From assembly GCA_023407175.1 (NCBI GenBank), contig JAEYMU010000035.1, positions 248,001 to 312,000 on the forward strand: 64,000 nucleotides of DNA, read 5' to 3'. The stretch is from Bacillota bacterium. GTDB lineage: Bacteria > Bacillota_A > Clostridia > Lachnospirales > Lachnospiraceae. A program made the position numbers and the translations under genes. How positions within the stretch are numbered: the stretch's first letter is position 1; every line of letters begins with the position of its first letter. This document shows positions 25,975-34,328 of the stretch, one piece after another. The notes under the pieces are model-generated. The model ran no database searches and was not told the DNA's origin. It worked only from the letters and a program-made list of their open reading frames with translations.

Positions 25975-26251
25975 AGCATTGGGAATGATTGAAACAAAGG
26001 GTCTGGTAGGTGCAATTGAAGCGGCGGATGCAATGGTAAAGGCAGCAAATGTTGAAATCACCGGTTATGAAAAAATAGGATTTGGTCTGGTAACCGTAAT
26101 GATTCGCGGAGATGTAGGCGCTGTCAAGGCGGCGACGGATGCAGGAGCGAATGCGGCACGTAAGGTGGGAGAGGTTGTATCGGTACATGTGATTCCCCGT
26201 CCCCATAGTGAAGTAGAGCGTACCATTCTGTCCACTGTAGCCGAAGAATAG
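25967..26251 (+). CDS. BMC-H microcompartment shell protein 3 (PduA/EutM-like)
   Basis: The 94-residue protein is the most canonical of the shell set: [54 protein letters not shown] and [10 protein letters not shown]. The pore loop is KIGFG, with Phe where Ser is usual. ATG 25967 is chosen over upstream in-frame ATGs because GGAGGA lies 7 bp before it. It is probably the major hexameric facet protein. Confidence 0.95.
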   Translation: MNEALGMIETKGLVGAIEAADAMVKAANVEITGYEKIGFGLVTVMIRGDVGAVKAATDAGANAARKVGEVVSVHVIPRPHSEVERTILSTVAEE

Positions 26252-26256
26252 TAATT

Positions 26257-26946
26257 ATGGCTGACGCTGGCAATTCAAAGGAAAAACTGCTGCTTGTATG
26301 GGAGCAGAAGCAGTTCGGATTCAATGAAATTCAGGAAGTAATCCGGGCACTGATACCGTTCTTTTCACTCCGGCTGTGTACGCCGGAGGCCAAAGGGAAT
26401 ATGAAGGAGCCGGATTTGAATTTCGGAGCAGGCAGAGAAATTACCGCTTCGGATTTTCCGGCATTACTTTCCGGTATCCGCAGGGTTCTCCTGCCGGAGA
26501 TAAGCGATGAGCTGCTGAAGGAGCTCTCGGAGGGACAGCTTCAAAATCCGATCGCAGCCGTAATAATGGAAGCATTATGTACCGGATTGCCGGTATTTGC
26601 TCTTGAACCAGTGAGGAATGGGAACTTACTAAGGAGTAAGGCTGCCGCTGCCTACCTAAGCAGGAGAAGGGAGCAATTTGCATATTGCGGAATTGAACCG
26701 GTCTCCTGGGAGGAATTATACAGCGGCAATGTCTTTCAGGCAGAAAATATGGCAGGACGGCAGAGCTTTCAGAGCGGGCCTTCCGGACTGGCAAAGATAA
26801 CACATGCTGTTATAACTGCGGAGGATATCCTTCGTTGCAGCAGGGATCATGAAAAGGAGCTGCTGATGCATCCCGGAGACTGTATTACTCCCTTAGCCGC
26901 AGACACGGCAAAGGAGTTAGGAATTATGATAAAGAAAGAGCTGTAA
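26257..26946 (+). CDS. BMC-associated flavoprotein-family protein
   Basis: This 229-residue protein resembles flavoprotein-fold (PF02441-like) proteins found in other BMC loci. It has an N-terminal KLLLVWEQKQFGFNE strand-helix, then RRVLLPEISDELLKELSEG and IAAVIMEALCTGLPVFALEP. The C-terminal part, ITAEDILRCSRDHEK with DCITPLAADTAKELGI, resembles the EutQ N-terminal signature. These proteins probably bind FMN and may help handle a redox cofactor in the compartment. The call rests on motif pattern; the exact role is unknown. Confidence 0.7.
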   Translation: MADAGNSKEKLLLVWEQKQFGFNEIQEVIRALIPFFSLRLCTPEAKGNMKEPDLNFGAGREITASDFPALLSGIRRVLLPEISDELLKELSEGQLQNPIAAVIMEALCTGLPVFALEPVRNGNLLRSKAAAAYLSRRREQFAYCGIEPVSWEELYSGNVFQAENMAGRQSFQSGPSGLAKITHAVITAEDILRCSRDHEKELLMHPGDCITPLAADTAKELGIMIKKEL

Positions 26947-26981
26947 TTTATACAGCTTAGTAACCTTTGAAAGGAGTCCGT

Positions 26982-27251
26982 ATGAAATTAGGTATTGTGG
27001 TCGGTCAGGTTGTGGCTACAAGAAAGGATGAAAAATTAAGCGGCTGTAAGCTGCTGATAACTCAGCCGATTACGCCGGAGGGCAATAAAGAGGGTGAAAC
27101 CATAGTTGCCGTGGATACCGTCGGAGCCGGAGTCGGTGAGACGGTAATCTATGCAGGCGGCTCGGTGGCATCCCGGGCAATGCGGGATATTACGGCGCCG
27201 GTTGATGCTGCGATCATAGGAATTGTTGACCGCATCGACAACTATAAATAA
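26982..27251 (+). CDS. BMC-P (EutN/CcmL) shell vertex protein
   Basis: The 89-residue protein starts MKLGIVVGQVVATRKDEKL and has LLITQP, VAVDTVGAGVGETVIYAGG and AAIIGIVDRID, all typical of EutN/CcmL. These pentamers cap the vertices and close the shell. ATG 26982 has AAAGGAG upstream; a TTG further upstream in frame lacks support. Its presence shows that a closed compartment can form. Confidence 0.95.
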   Translation: MKLGIVVGQVVATRKDEKLSGCKLLITQPITPEGNKEGETIVAVDTVGAGVGETVIYAGGSVASRAMRDITAPVDAAIIGIVDRIDNYK

Positions 27252-27267
27252 AGAAGGAGTGGGACCA

Positions 27268-29085
27268 TTGGATATTTCACTTGAGAAGAGAAGCCTTAGA
27301 TATCGCAGTATGATTGACGTACTGCTGGGGAAAAACAGCTTTGCGGATATTGTCCTTCAGGGCGGATATATAATCAACGTAATTACCCGGGAAATATATC
27401 AGGCTGATTTAGCGGTGAAGGGAGAATATATCCTTCTGATCGGAGACTGCAACAGAGTGACCGGCGACAAAACAAGGGTATACGATGTCAGGGGAAAATA
27501 CCTGTCTCCCGGATTTATCGACGCGCATATGCACTTTGAAAGCTCTATGCTTACCTGTACGGAATTTTCCAAGCTTTCCATTGTAAGCGGAACGACAACC
27601 CTGTTTGCCGATCCCCATGAGATTGGCAATGTACTCGGTGTGAAAGGAATTCAGGCAATGCTGGATGAAATCAGACTGCTGCCTAACCGGGTCAGGTTAA
27701 CCGTACCGGCTCTGGTACCCGATGTTCCGGGACTTGAGACACCCGGGGCAAGCATTACCAGTACGGATGTGGAAGAGCTGTTAAGGTATCCGAATGTACA
27801 GGGAATCGGGGAAATGCAGGGGATCAGCAATCCGTCCGCCGTATATGAGCATACCCCGGAGCTCATTGACGATTTGGTTGCCTCCGTGTATTATGCAAAA
27901 AAAATGAATGCGACTGTGGAGGGAAATGCCCCCGGACTGACGGGAAATGAGCTGGCGGCACATATTATTGTCTGCGGAAATGAAACCTCCTGCCATGAAA
28001 CAACGACAAAGGATGAATGTATTGAGAAGCTGCGCAACGGAGTAACCGTATTCATGCGGGAAGGCTCGACACAGCGGAACATGGCGCAGTGTATCAGGGC
28101 AGTGACGCAGGAGGGACTGGATTCCCGCAAGCTGGTCCTGGTTACCGATGATATGGTGGCGGAAGATTTAATCAATTACGGTCATATGAATGATGTGATA
28201 CGAAGAACGATCCGGGAGGGAATTGATCCGGTCGAGGCAATCCAGATGGCTACGATCAATCCTGCTTGTCATTTTGGCTGCAAGGAGATCGGGGTATTGG
28301 CTCCCGGTAAAATTGCAGACATCTGTGTGATAAGTGATCTGGTGAAAATGCAGATCGATATGGTATTGATAGGCGGCACTTTAGCAGCAAAGGACGGGGA
28401 GCTTCTGCTTCCTATACCCCCTTACTCCTATCCTGACAGTGTCAAGAGCACGATGAAGAGGGATAAAATAAAGCTTGAGGATATTATGCTTCCCTCCAGC
28501 CGCAGGCAGGAGAGAGTGCGTGCCATTGAAATCATTGTCGATCAGAATCTTACCGGCAGTGTGGAGGATACGCTGCCGGTAAGAGACGGATTGATACAGC
28601 CCTCTACTGAGAAGGACATTCTCCCCCTGATATCGATCGAACGGCATGGGATATCCGGACGTATCGGAAAGACGTTCGTGAAGGGAATGGGACTCAAGGA
28701 GGGAGCAATTGCGCAGAGCATCGGCCATGATACTCACAATCTGCTGGTCTGCGGAGCCAACCCGGAGGATATGGTCATTGCGGCAAACCGTGTCATTGCA
28801 ATGGGCGGAGGCATCGCATTGGTTAAGGAAGATAAGGTGGTTGCAGATTTGCCTCTGCCGGTAGCCGGACTTATGTCTGACCGCCTGACAGGCAGGGAAA
28901 TGAGCGGGCAGATACATAAGCTTCATCAGTTGGCGGCCAGTGAATTGCATTGCAGTATTCCTTCACCATTTATGCATTTATCCTTTTTATCACTGGTAAC
29001 AAGCGCCGAATGGAAGATTTCCGATTATGGTCTGGTAGATGCCCGGACCTATCAGATCATCGATACCGTTGCGGAGGGAAGGTGA
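27268..29085 (+). CDS. ade: Adenine deaminase
   Basis: The 605-residue enzyme has the Ade signatures: LSPGFIDAHMHFESSMLTC, TTTLFADPHEIGNVLG, LVTDDM, and a C-terminal domain with HGISGRIGKTFVKG, IAQSIGHDTHNLLV and VIAMGGGIALV. It converts adenine to hypoxanthine and ammonia using a metal centre. It uses a TTG start with AAGGAGTGGG upstream, 17 bp after the vertex-protein gene. Together with the guanine deaminase-like gene it directs bases into the purine breakdown route. Confidence 0.93.
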   Translation: MDISLEKRSLRYRSMIDVLLGKNSFADIVLQGGYIINVITREIYQADLAVKGEYILLIGDCNRVTGDKTRVYDVRGKYLSPGFIDAHMHFESSMLTCTEFSKLSIVSGTTTLFADPHEIGNVLGVKGIQAMLDEIRLLPNRVRLTVPALVPDVPGLETPGASITSTDVEELLRYPNVQGIGEMQGISNPSAVYEHTPELIDDLVASVYYAKKMNATVEGNAPGLTGNELAAHIIVCGNETSCHETTTKDECIEKLRNGVTVFMREGSTQRNMAQCIRAVTQEGLDSRKLVLVTDDMVAEDLINYGHMNDVIRRTIREGIDPVEAIQMATINPACHFGCKEIGVLAPGKIADICVISDLVKMQIDMVLIGGTLAAKDGELLLPIPPYSYPDSVKSTMKRDKIKLEDIMLPSSRRQERVRAIEIIVDQNLTGSVEDTLPVRDGLIQPSTEKDILPLISIERHGISGRIGKTFVKGMGLKEGAIAQSIGHDTHNLLVCGANPEDMVIAANRVIAMGGGIALVKEDKVVADLPLPVAGLMSDRLTGREMSGQIHKLHQLAASELHCSIPSPFMHLSFLSLVTSAEWKISDYGLVDARTYQIIDTVAEGR

Positions 29086-29089
29086 GTAT

Positions 29090-29773
29090 ATGGGATATCA
29101 GATCATTGATTTATCACAGGAAATATTTCAGGGAATGTCGGTTTTTCCGATGCATCAAAAGACTATGATTTTTCCGAATATAACCCATGAAGAAAGCTTA
29201 AAAAAGTTTGGGTTTATGTTTGCCACGAATAATTTAATCATAAATGAGCATGGCCCTACGCATACGGATGCGCTGTATGAATCGGATCCGAACGGGGAGA
29301 CCATTGAAAAAATGGATTTCTTCTATTTCCTTGGACCCGCAGTTTGTCTGAATGTAAGTGCAGTATCGGAGCAGGAGTACATAACGGATCAGGCTTTAGA
29401 CCGGGCACTTAAGGAAAGCGGACAGGTGATAGAACGCGGGGATATCGTACTTCTCTATACGGGTCACTATGACAGAAATTACGGAACGGACAGGTGGCAG
29501 ACAAGCTATACCGGTCTGGACATGTCCGGTGCCGAGTGGCTGGGCAGCAGAGGTGTAGTCAATATCGGCATTGATGCCCCCTCCATCGACAGGCCGGACG
29601 ATCTGAAATACTCGGGACATTTGATCTGTCAGAAATATAAGATGCTGAATACGGAAAATCTCTGCAATCTCAAGCTTGTGTCGGGGAGAAGATTCCTGTA
29701 TATCGGACTCCCTCTTAAAATTCGGGGCGGCAGCGGCTCACCGGTACGGGCAGTCGCATTGCTTACAGAATAA
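29090..29773 (+). CDS. Cyclase-family (kynurenine formamidase-like) amidohydrolase
   Basis: This 227-residue protein has the metal site NEHGPTHTDALYE, equivalent to the HxGTHxD motif of the family. It also has RGDIVLLYTGHY and VNIGIDAPSIDRP. The family contains kynurenine formamidase, isatin hydrolase and cyclic amide or lactam hydrolases. Opening or trimming a ring formed from purine breakdown is possible. The start at 29090 has GGAGGGAAGG upstream; it begins just after ade. Confidence 0.9.
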   Translation: MGYQIIDLSQEIFQGMSVFPMHQKTMIFPNITHEESLKKFGFMFATNNLIINEHGPTHTDALYESDPNGETIEKMDFFYFLGPAVCLNVSAVSEQEYITDQALDRALKESGQVIERGDIVLLYTGHYDRNYGTDRWQTSYTGLDMSGAEWLGSRGVVNIGIDAPSIDRPDDLKYSGHLICQKYKMLNTENLCNLKLVSGRRFLYIGLPLKIRGGSGSPVRAVALLTE

Positions 29774-29776
29774 TCC

Positions 29777-29925
29777 AGATAATTGCGAAACAATATAAGC
29801 TGCTAAATTTTCCGAACAACAGATACAAATTTCTCCGCTCCAACGCTCCTTCCGCTTAACTTCCGCTCCAAAATTGTATCTGTTGTTCGGAAAATTATAA
29901 ACTTTTGCGAGTTTCGCAATTCTCT
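29777..29925. repeat. MITE-like foldback element, copy 3
   Basis: A 149-bp element in the same orientation as copy 1. The terminal repeats are slightly degraded (AGATAATTGCGAAAC and GTTTCGCAATTCTCT). The inner palindrome CCGAACAACAGATAC with GTATCTGTTGTTCGG is perfect, and the core is shared. It fills most of the gap between the cyclase-family and DUF1989 genes. Confidence 0.85.
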
Positions 29926-29957
29926 ATGATAGGATAAACAAGTGAAAGGAAGCTGGC

Positions 29958-30566
29958 ATGGAAGCATATATCAAAGAAAAAATTATAATCCCGCCCTATT
30001 CGGCAAGAAGTGTAAGGGTCGGAAGGGGGGAGGAGCTGTGTATCATAGATGTGGAAGGAAAGCAGGTGGGGGACTTTATCTGTTATAACGAGGATGATTT
30101 ATCGGAGCATGTTTCACCGGTGCATATGAGGTCCTCCCTATCCAGCCTCCGGCTAAAAATCGGTGATTATCTATACAGCAATTACCGTGATCCGTTAATG
30201 CAATTTACGGCCGATACCGTAGGGAAACATGATTTCTTCTTTCCCGCCTGTGATTATTATCGCTATAAAGTGGATTTTGGTGTGGAAGAGCACCCAAACT
30301 GCCATGATAATCTTGTTATGGCCATGAAGCCATATGGAGTCGATCTGGGGCATCTGCCGGATCCGATTAACTGGTTTATGAATAACCATATGACGGAGGA
30401 CGGAGATTATGAGATTCGGGAGCCCCTTTCAAAGCCCGGAGATTATGTAAAGCTGAAAGCATTAAAGAATTGTATCTGCGCCTGTACGACCTGTTCCCAG
30501 GACTTTGTTCCGGTTAATGGAATGAAGGTAACTCCGCTGGAACTGCAGGTTATTGCATATCGATAA
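29958..30566 (+). CDS. DUF1989 (urea carboxylase-associated) family protein
   Basis: The 202-residue protein matches the DUF1989 family pattern: IIPPYSARSVRVGRGEELC, IIDVEGKQVGDF, HDFFFPACDYYRY, PNCHDNL and a Cys-rich ACTTCSQDFVPVNG near the C-terminus. The family is linked to urea carboxylase operons and appears near other nitrogen-releasing pathways, with an unproven role in a small amide or carbamate step. It is the last gene before the thi operon promoter. AAAGGAAGC lies before the ATG. Confidence 0.88.
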   Translation: MEAYIKEKIIIPPYSARSVRVGRGEELCIIDVEGKQVGDFICYNEDDLSEHVSPVHMRSSLSSLRLKIGDYLYSNYRDPLMQFTADTVGKHDFFFPACDYYRYKVDFGVEEHPNCHDNLVMAMKPYGVDLGHLPDPINWFMNNHMTEDGDYEIREPLSKPGDYVKLKALKNCICACTTCSQDFVPVNGMKVTPLELQVIAYR

Positions 30567-30592
30567 AATATTACTTTTCAGCTTATATTTGA

Positions 30593-30621
30593 TTGACATG
30601 GATTAGCCGTCATACTATAAT
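30593..30621 (+). promoter_or_regulatory. Sigma-A-type promoter of the thi operon
   Basis: TTGACA and TATAAT are separated by exactly 17 bp, directly upstream of the TPP riboswitch. This is a consensus promoter. Confidence 0.85.
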
Positions 30622-30636
30622 GAGAGAAAATAAATA

Positions 30637-30722
30637 TATCGGGAGCTTGTGTGCAGGCTGAGAGGAAACAATAGTTTCGACCGTACCTGATTTGGGTAAT
30701 GCCAACGTAGGGAATAACATGG
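30637..30722 (+). promoter_or_regulatory. TPP riboswitch (THI element)
   Basis: The conserved THI element is clear: GGGAGC, then GGCTGAGAGG (30656-30665), ACCTGATTTGGGTAATGCC and AACGTAGGGAA. It binds thiamine pyrophosphate. A terminator 17 bp downstream provides the expression platform, so high TPP should stop transcription of thiW-thiC-thiM-thiE-thiD. Confidence 0.95.
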
Positions 30723-30738
30723 ATGATAATTAATTTGT

Positions 30739-30770
30739 GGGATGTACCTTCTTGGTGCATCCTATTTTTT
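30739..30770 (+). terminator. Riboswitch-controlled terminator
   Basis: GGGATGTACC pairs with GGTGCATCC around a short loop and ends in a T-rich run at 30763-30770. It is the likely off-state hairpin of the TPP riboswitch. Confidence 0.85.
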
Positions 30771-30857
30771 GTGGGAATTGCATCTTATTACATAAAATGT
30801 TATTTATATTTATTTTCAAGCTGAAAAGCTATCTTAAATTCAAAGGAGAACAGTGTC

Positions 30858-31355
30858 ATGTCAGTAAAGAAATTATCATTATCCGGAGTTTTGGTTGCGG
30901 CGGGAGTTGTTTGCTCCGCCTTCTATCTGCCGGTTGGAGCAGCCAAGGTATTCCCGGTACAGCATTTTATCAACGTGCTTGCCGCAGTAGTATTGGGGCC
31001 GGCTTATGCGGTAGGTATGGCCTTTACAACCTCCCTGCTGCGCAATCTCATGGGAACCGGGAGTCTGCTGGCCTTTCCGGGGAGTATGTGCGGAGCTCTG
31101 CTTAGCGGGCTCTTATACCGGTATACAAGACAGCTGGGGGGAGCCTTCCTTGGGGAGGTAATCGGAACGGGCCTGCTGGGAGCATTGCTTGCATATCCGG
31201 TGGCAAGGCTGTTCCTATCCGGCAAAGGAGCCTTCTACGGGTTTGTTCTTCCCTTTGGCTTAAGCTCTCTTGCAGGTGCAGTCATCTCGGTTGTATTTCT
31301 GATCGCCCTGAAAAGAGCCGGAATATTGCAGAAAATGCTTCACGGAGAGGTGTAG
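30858..31355 (+). CDS. thiW: ThiW, ECF-type thiazole-precursor transporter S component
   Basis: This 165-residue hydrophobic protein with about five to six membrane segments has the ThiW pattern: LVAAGVVCSAFYLPVG, AAKVFPVQHFINVLAAV and GTGSLLAFPGSMCGALLSG. ThiW is the substrate-binding subunit of an energy-coupling-factor transporter thought to import hydroxyethylthiazole. Energising subunits are not in view and are probably shared and encoded elsewhere. It is the first gene after the TPP riboswitch, which fits its role. Confidence 0.9.
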   Translation: MSVKKLSLSGVLVAAGVVCSAFYLPVGAAKVFPVQHFINVLAAVVLGPAYAVGMAFTTSLLRNLMGTGSLLAFPGSMCGALLSGLLYRYTRQLGGAFLGEVIGTGLLGALLAYPVARLFLSGKGAFYGFVLPFGLSSLAGAVISVVFLIALKRAGILQKMLHGEV

Positions 31356-31424
31356 TAGATGGTAAAGTGCTTGCGGAATAATTAATAGAGCACTCAAATA
31401 AAGAAAAGAGGAAGAACTGAAAAT

Positions 31425-32726
31425 ATGAAATATAAAACCCAAATGGAAGCGGCGAGAAACGGAATAATAACAAAGGAGATGCAGGAGGTAGCTGCAAAAG
31501 AAAAAATTGAGGTACAGGTACTGCGTGAGCGGATTGCGGCAGGGCGTGTAGTTATTCCTGCTAACATCCTGCATACTTCACTTAAGCCTGAAGGTATCGG
31601 TGAGGGCTTAAAGACCAAAATTAATGTCAATCTGGGAGTATCCGGCGACTGTGCAGACTATGCTGAAGAATTCGAGAAGGTCAAGCTGTCCATAGAGTAC
31701 GGGGCAGAGGCAATCATGGATTTAAGCAATTACGGTAAGACGAACAGCTTCCGTCAGCAGTTGATCGGTTATTCACCGGCGATGATAGGAACTGTACCGA
31801 TTTATGATGCAATCGGATATCTGGAGAAGGAGCTGGAGGATATCAGCGCCCGGGATTTCCTGAAGGTGGTTGAGGTACATGCAAAGCAGGGCGTTGATTT
31901 TATGACAATCCATGCCGGAATTAATAAAAGGGCAGTTAGTGCCTTTCGAGGCTCCAAGCGGCTGACCAATATCGTATCCCGCGGAGGTTCTCTTTTGTTT
32001 GCCTGGATGGAGATGACAGGGAATGAAAATCCTTTCTACGAGTTCTATGATGAGGTACTGGAAATTCTATACGAATACGATGTCACGATCAGTCTTGGGG
32101 ATGCACTCCGTCCGGGCAGTATCCATGACAGCTCCGATGCAGGACAGCTGGCAGAGCTGATCGAGCTTGGGCAGCTTACCAGAAGAGCCTGGGATAAGGG
32201 GGTGCAGGTTATGGTTGAGGGGCCCGGTCATATGGCGCTGAATGAAATTGCCGCTAATATGACAATACAGAAGAGACTTTGCCACGGAGCGCCGTTCTAT
32301 GTTCTGGGGCCTCTGGTCACCGATATCGCCCCCGGCTATGATCATATCACCTCGGCTATCGGCGGAGCCCTGGCGGCTGCAAACGGAGCGGATTTCCTGT
32401 GCTATGTGACTCCGGCGGAGCATCTTAGATTACCGGATTTGTCTGATGTCAAGGAGGGTATCATCGCCTCCAGGATAGCTGCCCATGCGGCGGATATTGC
32501 AAAGGGTATCCCCGGGGCAAGGGATATTGACAATAAAATGAGCGATGCCAGAAGACGGATTGACTGGGAGGAGATGTTCTCCTATGCAATTGATCCGAAG
32601 AAGGCAAGAGAATATTTTGAGAGCAAGCCCCCGGCCCAGAAGGACAGCTGCTCCATGTGCGGGAAAATGTGCGCCATGCGTACCACGAACAGGATATTGA
32701 ACGGGGAAAAGGTAGAAATCCTATAA
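31425..32726 (+). CDS. thiC: Phosphomethylpyrimidine synthase
   Basis: This 433-residue enzyme makes HMP phosphate from aminoimidazole ribotide by radical SAM chemistry. Visible signatures are [17 protein letters not shown] segments, [38 protein letters not shown] and the C-terminal cluster motif [11 protein letters not shown] (CX2CX4C). Length suits the short anaerobic type. Note that its substrate derives from purine synthesis, a minor link to the neighbouring purine genes. Confidence 0.97.
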   Translation: MKYKTQMEAARNGIITKEMQEVAAKEKIEVQVLRERIAAGRVVIPANILHTSLKPEGIGEGLKTKINVNLGVSGDCADYAEEFEKVKLSIEYGAEAIMDLSNYGKTNSFRQQLIGYSPAMIGTVPIYDAIGYLEKELEDISARDFLKVVEVHAKQGVDFMTIHAGINKRAVSAFRGSKRLTNIVSRGGSLLFAWMEMTGNENPFYEFYDEVLEILYEYDVTISLGDALRPGSIHDSSDAGQLAELIELGQLTRRAWDKGVQVMVEGPGHMALNEIAANMTIQKRLCHGAPFYVLGPLVTDIAPGYDHITSAIGGALAAANGADFLCYVTPAEHLRLPDLSDVKEGIIASRIAAHAADIAKGIPGARDIDNKMSDARRRIDWEEMFSYAIDPKKAREYFESKPPAQKDSCSMCGKMCAMRTTNRILNGEKVEIL

Positions 32727-32748
32727 GGGAACAGGAAGGGGAGAAAAT

Positions 32749-33621
32749 ATGTTTGAGCATATCTTTGACAGGGTTAGGGAGACGGCTCCCTTTGTACATA
32801 ATATTACGAACTATGTAACGGCTGGTGACTGTGCCAATATGATACTTGCCTGCGGTGCCTCCCCGATTATGGCGGATGACCCGGCGGAGGCCGCTGAAAT
32901 AACAGCCCTTTGCGGCGCTCTTGTAATCAATATCGGTACCTTGAATGAAAGGACGATACCTTCCATGTTTGCAGCAGGAAGAGAGGCAGGGGAGCGGGGG
33001 ATTCCCGTGATTCTTGACCCGGTCGGTGCCGGAGCGTCAAGACTTAGAACGGAAACAGCACTGCGCCTGCTGGAGGAAATCCGTTTTCAGGTGATCCGTG
33101 GAAATGCTTCGGAGATCAGAACGCTTCTTCATGGGGGCGGGAGGACCAATGGAGTTGATGTAAATGAAGCAGACCGGATTACGGAGGGGAGTGTGGCCCA
33201 GGCTCTGACAACTGCCCGAAAGCTAAGCGAGCGTACCGGTGCCGTGGTTGCGGTTACGGGAGAAATCGATGTTGTGACGTATGGGGAGAACAGCTTTCTG
33301 ATACGCAACGGTCATCCGATGATGAGCAGGATAACCGGTACGGGATGTATGCTTACTGCTGTGATTGGCTCCCTATGTGCCGCAAATCCGGACAGAATTC
33401 TGGAAGCCACCACCGCCGGAGTAGCTGCGATGGGAATTTGCGGAGAGCTGGCCTACGGGAAAATCGCAAAAAGCCAGGAGGGGACGGCAGCTTTTCGTAT
33501 CTATCTGATGGATGCTATGAGTTTCATGGAAGATGAGCTGTTAAAGCAGAGAGGTCTGATTCAGGGATTTTTCAAACAGTCTTTGTATGCCGATGAAGCG
33601 GCAGATGGAGGTTTCATATGA
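32749..33621 (+). CDS. thiM: Hydroxyethylthiazole kinase
   Basis: The 290-residue ribokinase-fold protein has FVHNITNYVTAGDCANMILA, ASPIMADDPAEA, VILDPVGAGASRLR and ITGTGCMLTAVIG, all hallmarks of ThiM. It phosphorylates the thiazole salvaged through ThiW. AAGGGGAG lies before the ATG. It overlaps thiE by 4 bp. The operon has thiM but no thiG/thiS/thiH in view, so the thiazole half is probably imported. Confidence 0.96.
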   Translation: MFEHIFDRVRETAPFVHNITNYVTAGDCANMILACGASPIMADDPAEAAEITALCGALVINIGTLNERTIPSMFAAGREAGERGIPVILDPVGAGASRLRTETALRLLEEIRFQVIRGNASEIRTLLHGGGRTNGVDVNEADRITEGSVAQALTTARKLSERTGAVVAVTGEIDVVTYGENSFLIRNGHPMMSRITGTGCMLTAVIGSLCAANPDRILEATTAGVAAMGICGELAYGKIAKSQEGTAAFRIYLMDAMSFMEDELLKQRGLIQGFFKQSLYADEAADGGFI

Positions 33622-34328
33622 GAATCTGTAAGGAAGAGCTCCTGCTTTACGGTGTTACCGACCGCACCTGGTCCGGGGAAGCGGGGCTGGCAGCACAGGT
33701 GGAGCAGGTTCTTGAGGCAGGCGCAACCCTGTTGCAGCTGCGGGAGAAGGATATGCCGTATCCACTGTTTGTGGAAGAAGCGAGGGAAATAAAGAAGCTT
33801 ACGGACCGACACGGGGTTTCGTTAATTATTAATGACCGGATTGATGTTGCCGCAGCAGTGGACGTTGCCGGAGTGCATCTGGGACAGGAGGATGAGAATA
33901 TCCGCAAAGCCAGGGAACTCCTGGGGGAAGATAAGATAATCGGAATATCGGTGCATACTGTGGAGGAAGCGCTTGCGGCACAGAAAAACGGAGCGGATTA
34001 CATCGGTGTCGGAGCCGTCTTCAAAACCTCCACCAAGAAGGATGCCAGGGCCCTGCCACATGAAGTATTAACTGCCATCTGCCATGCGGTCTCATTGCCG
34101 GTAGTCGCAATCGGGGGGATCACAAAAGATAATATCTTAAGTCTCTCCGGCAGCGGAGTTGATGGAGTCGCGGTAATCTCCGCTATTTTTGCAAGCCCGG
34201 ATATCTACGGGGCAACCAGAGAAATGCTTGAGTTGGCCAGGGCTATGACCGGCGGGAAGGGAGGAAGGGTTGAGCGAAAACCCGATGCGGCCTATGATAA
34301 AGAAGGTACTGGCAGTTGCAGGCTCTGA
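33618..34328 (+). CDS. thiE: Thiamine-phosphate synthase
   Basis: This 236-residue TIM-barrel enzyme has TLLQLREKDMPY, LIINDRIDVA, GVHLGQED, YIGVGAVFKTSTK and VVAIGGITKDN, the standard ThiE set. It joins HMP diphosphate and thiazole phosphate. The frame runs about 20 residues beyond the usual end (past AMTGGKGG), overlapping the thiD start by 59 bp. Confidence 0.96.
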   Translation: MRICKEELLLYGVTDRTWSGEAGLAAQVEQVLEAGATLLQLREKDMPYPLFVEEAREIKKLTDRHGVSLIINDRIDVAAAVDVAGVHLGQEDENIRKARELLGEDKIIGISVHTVEEALAAQKNGADYIGVGAVFKTSTKKDARALPHEVLTAICHAVSLPVVAIGGITKDNILSLSGSGVDGVAVISAIFASPDIYGATREMLELARAMTGGKGGRVERKPDAAYDKEGTGSCRL

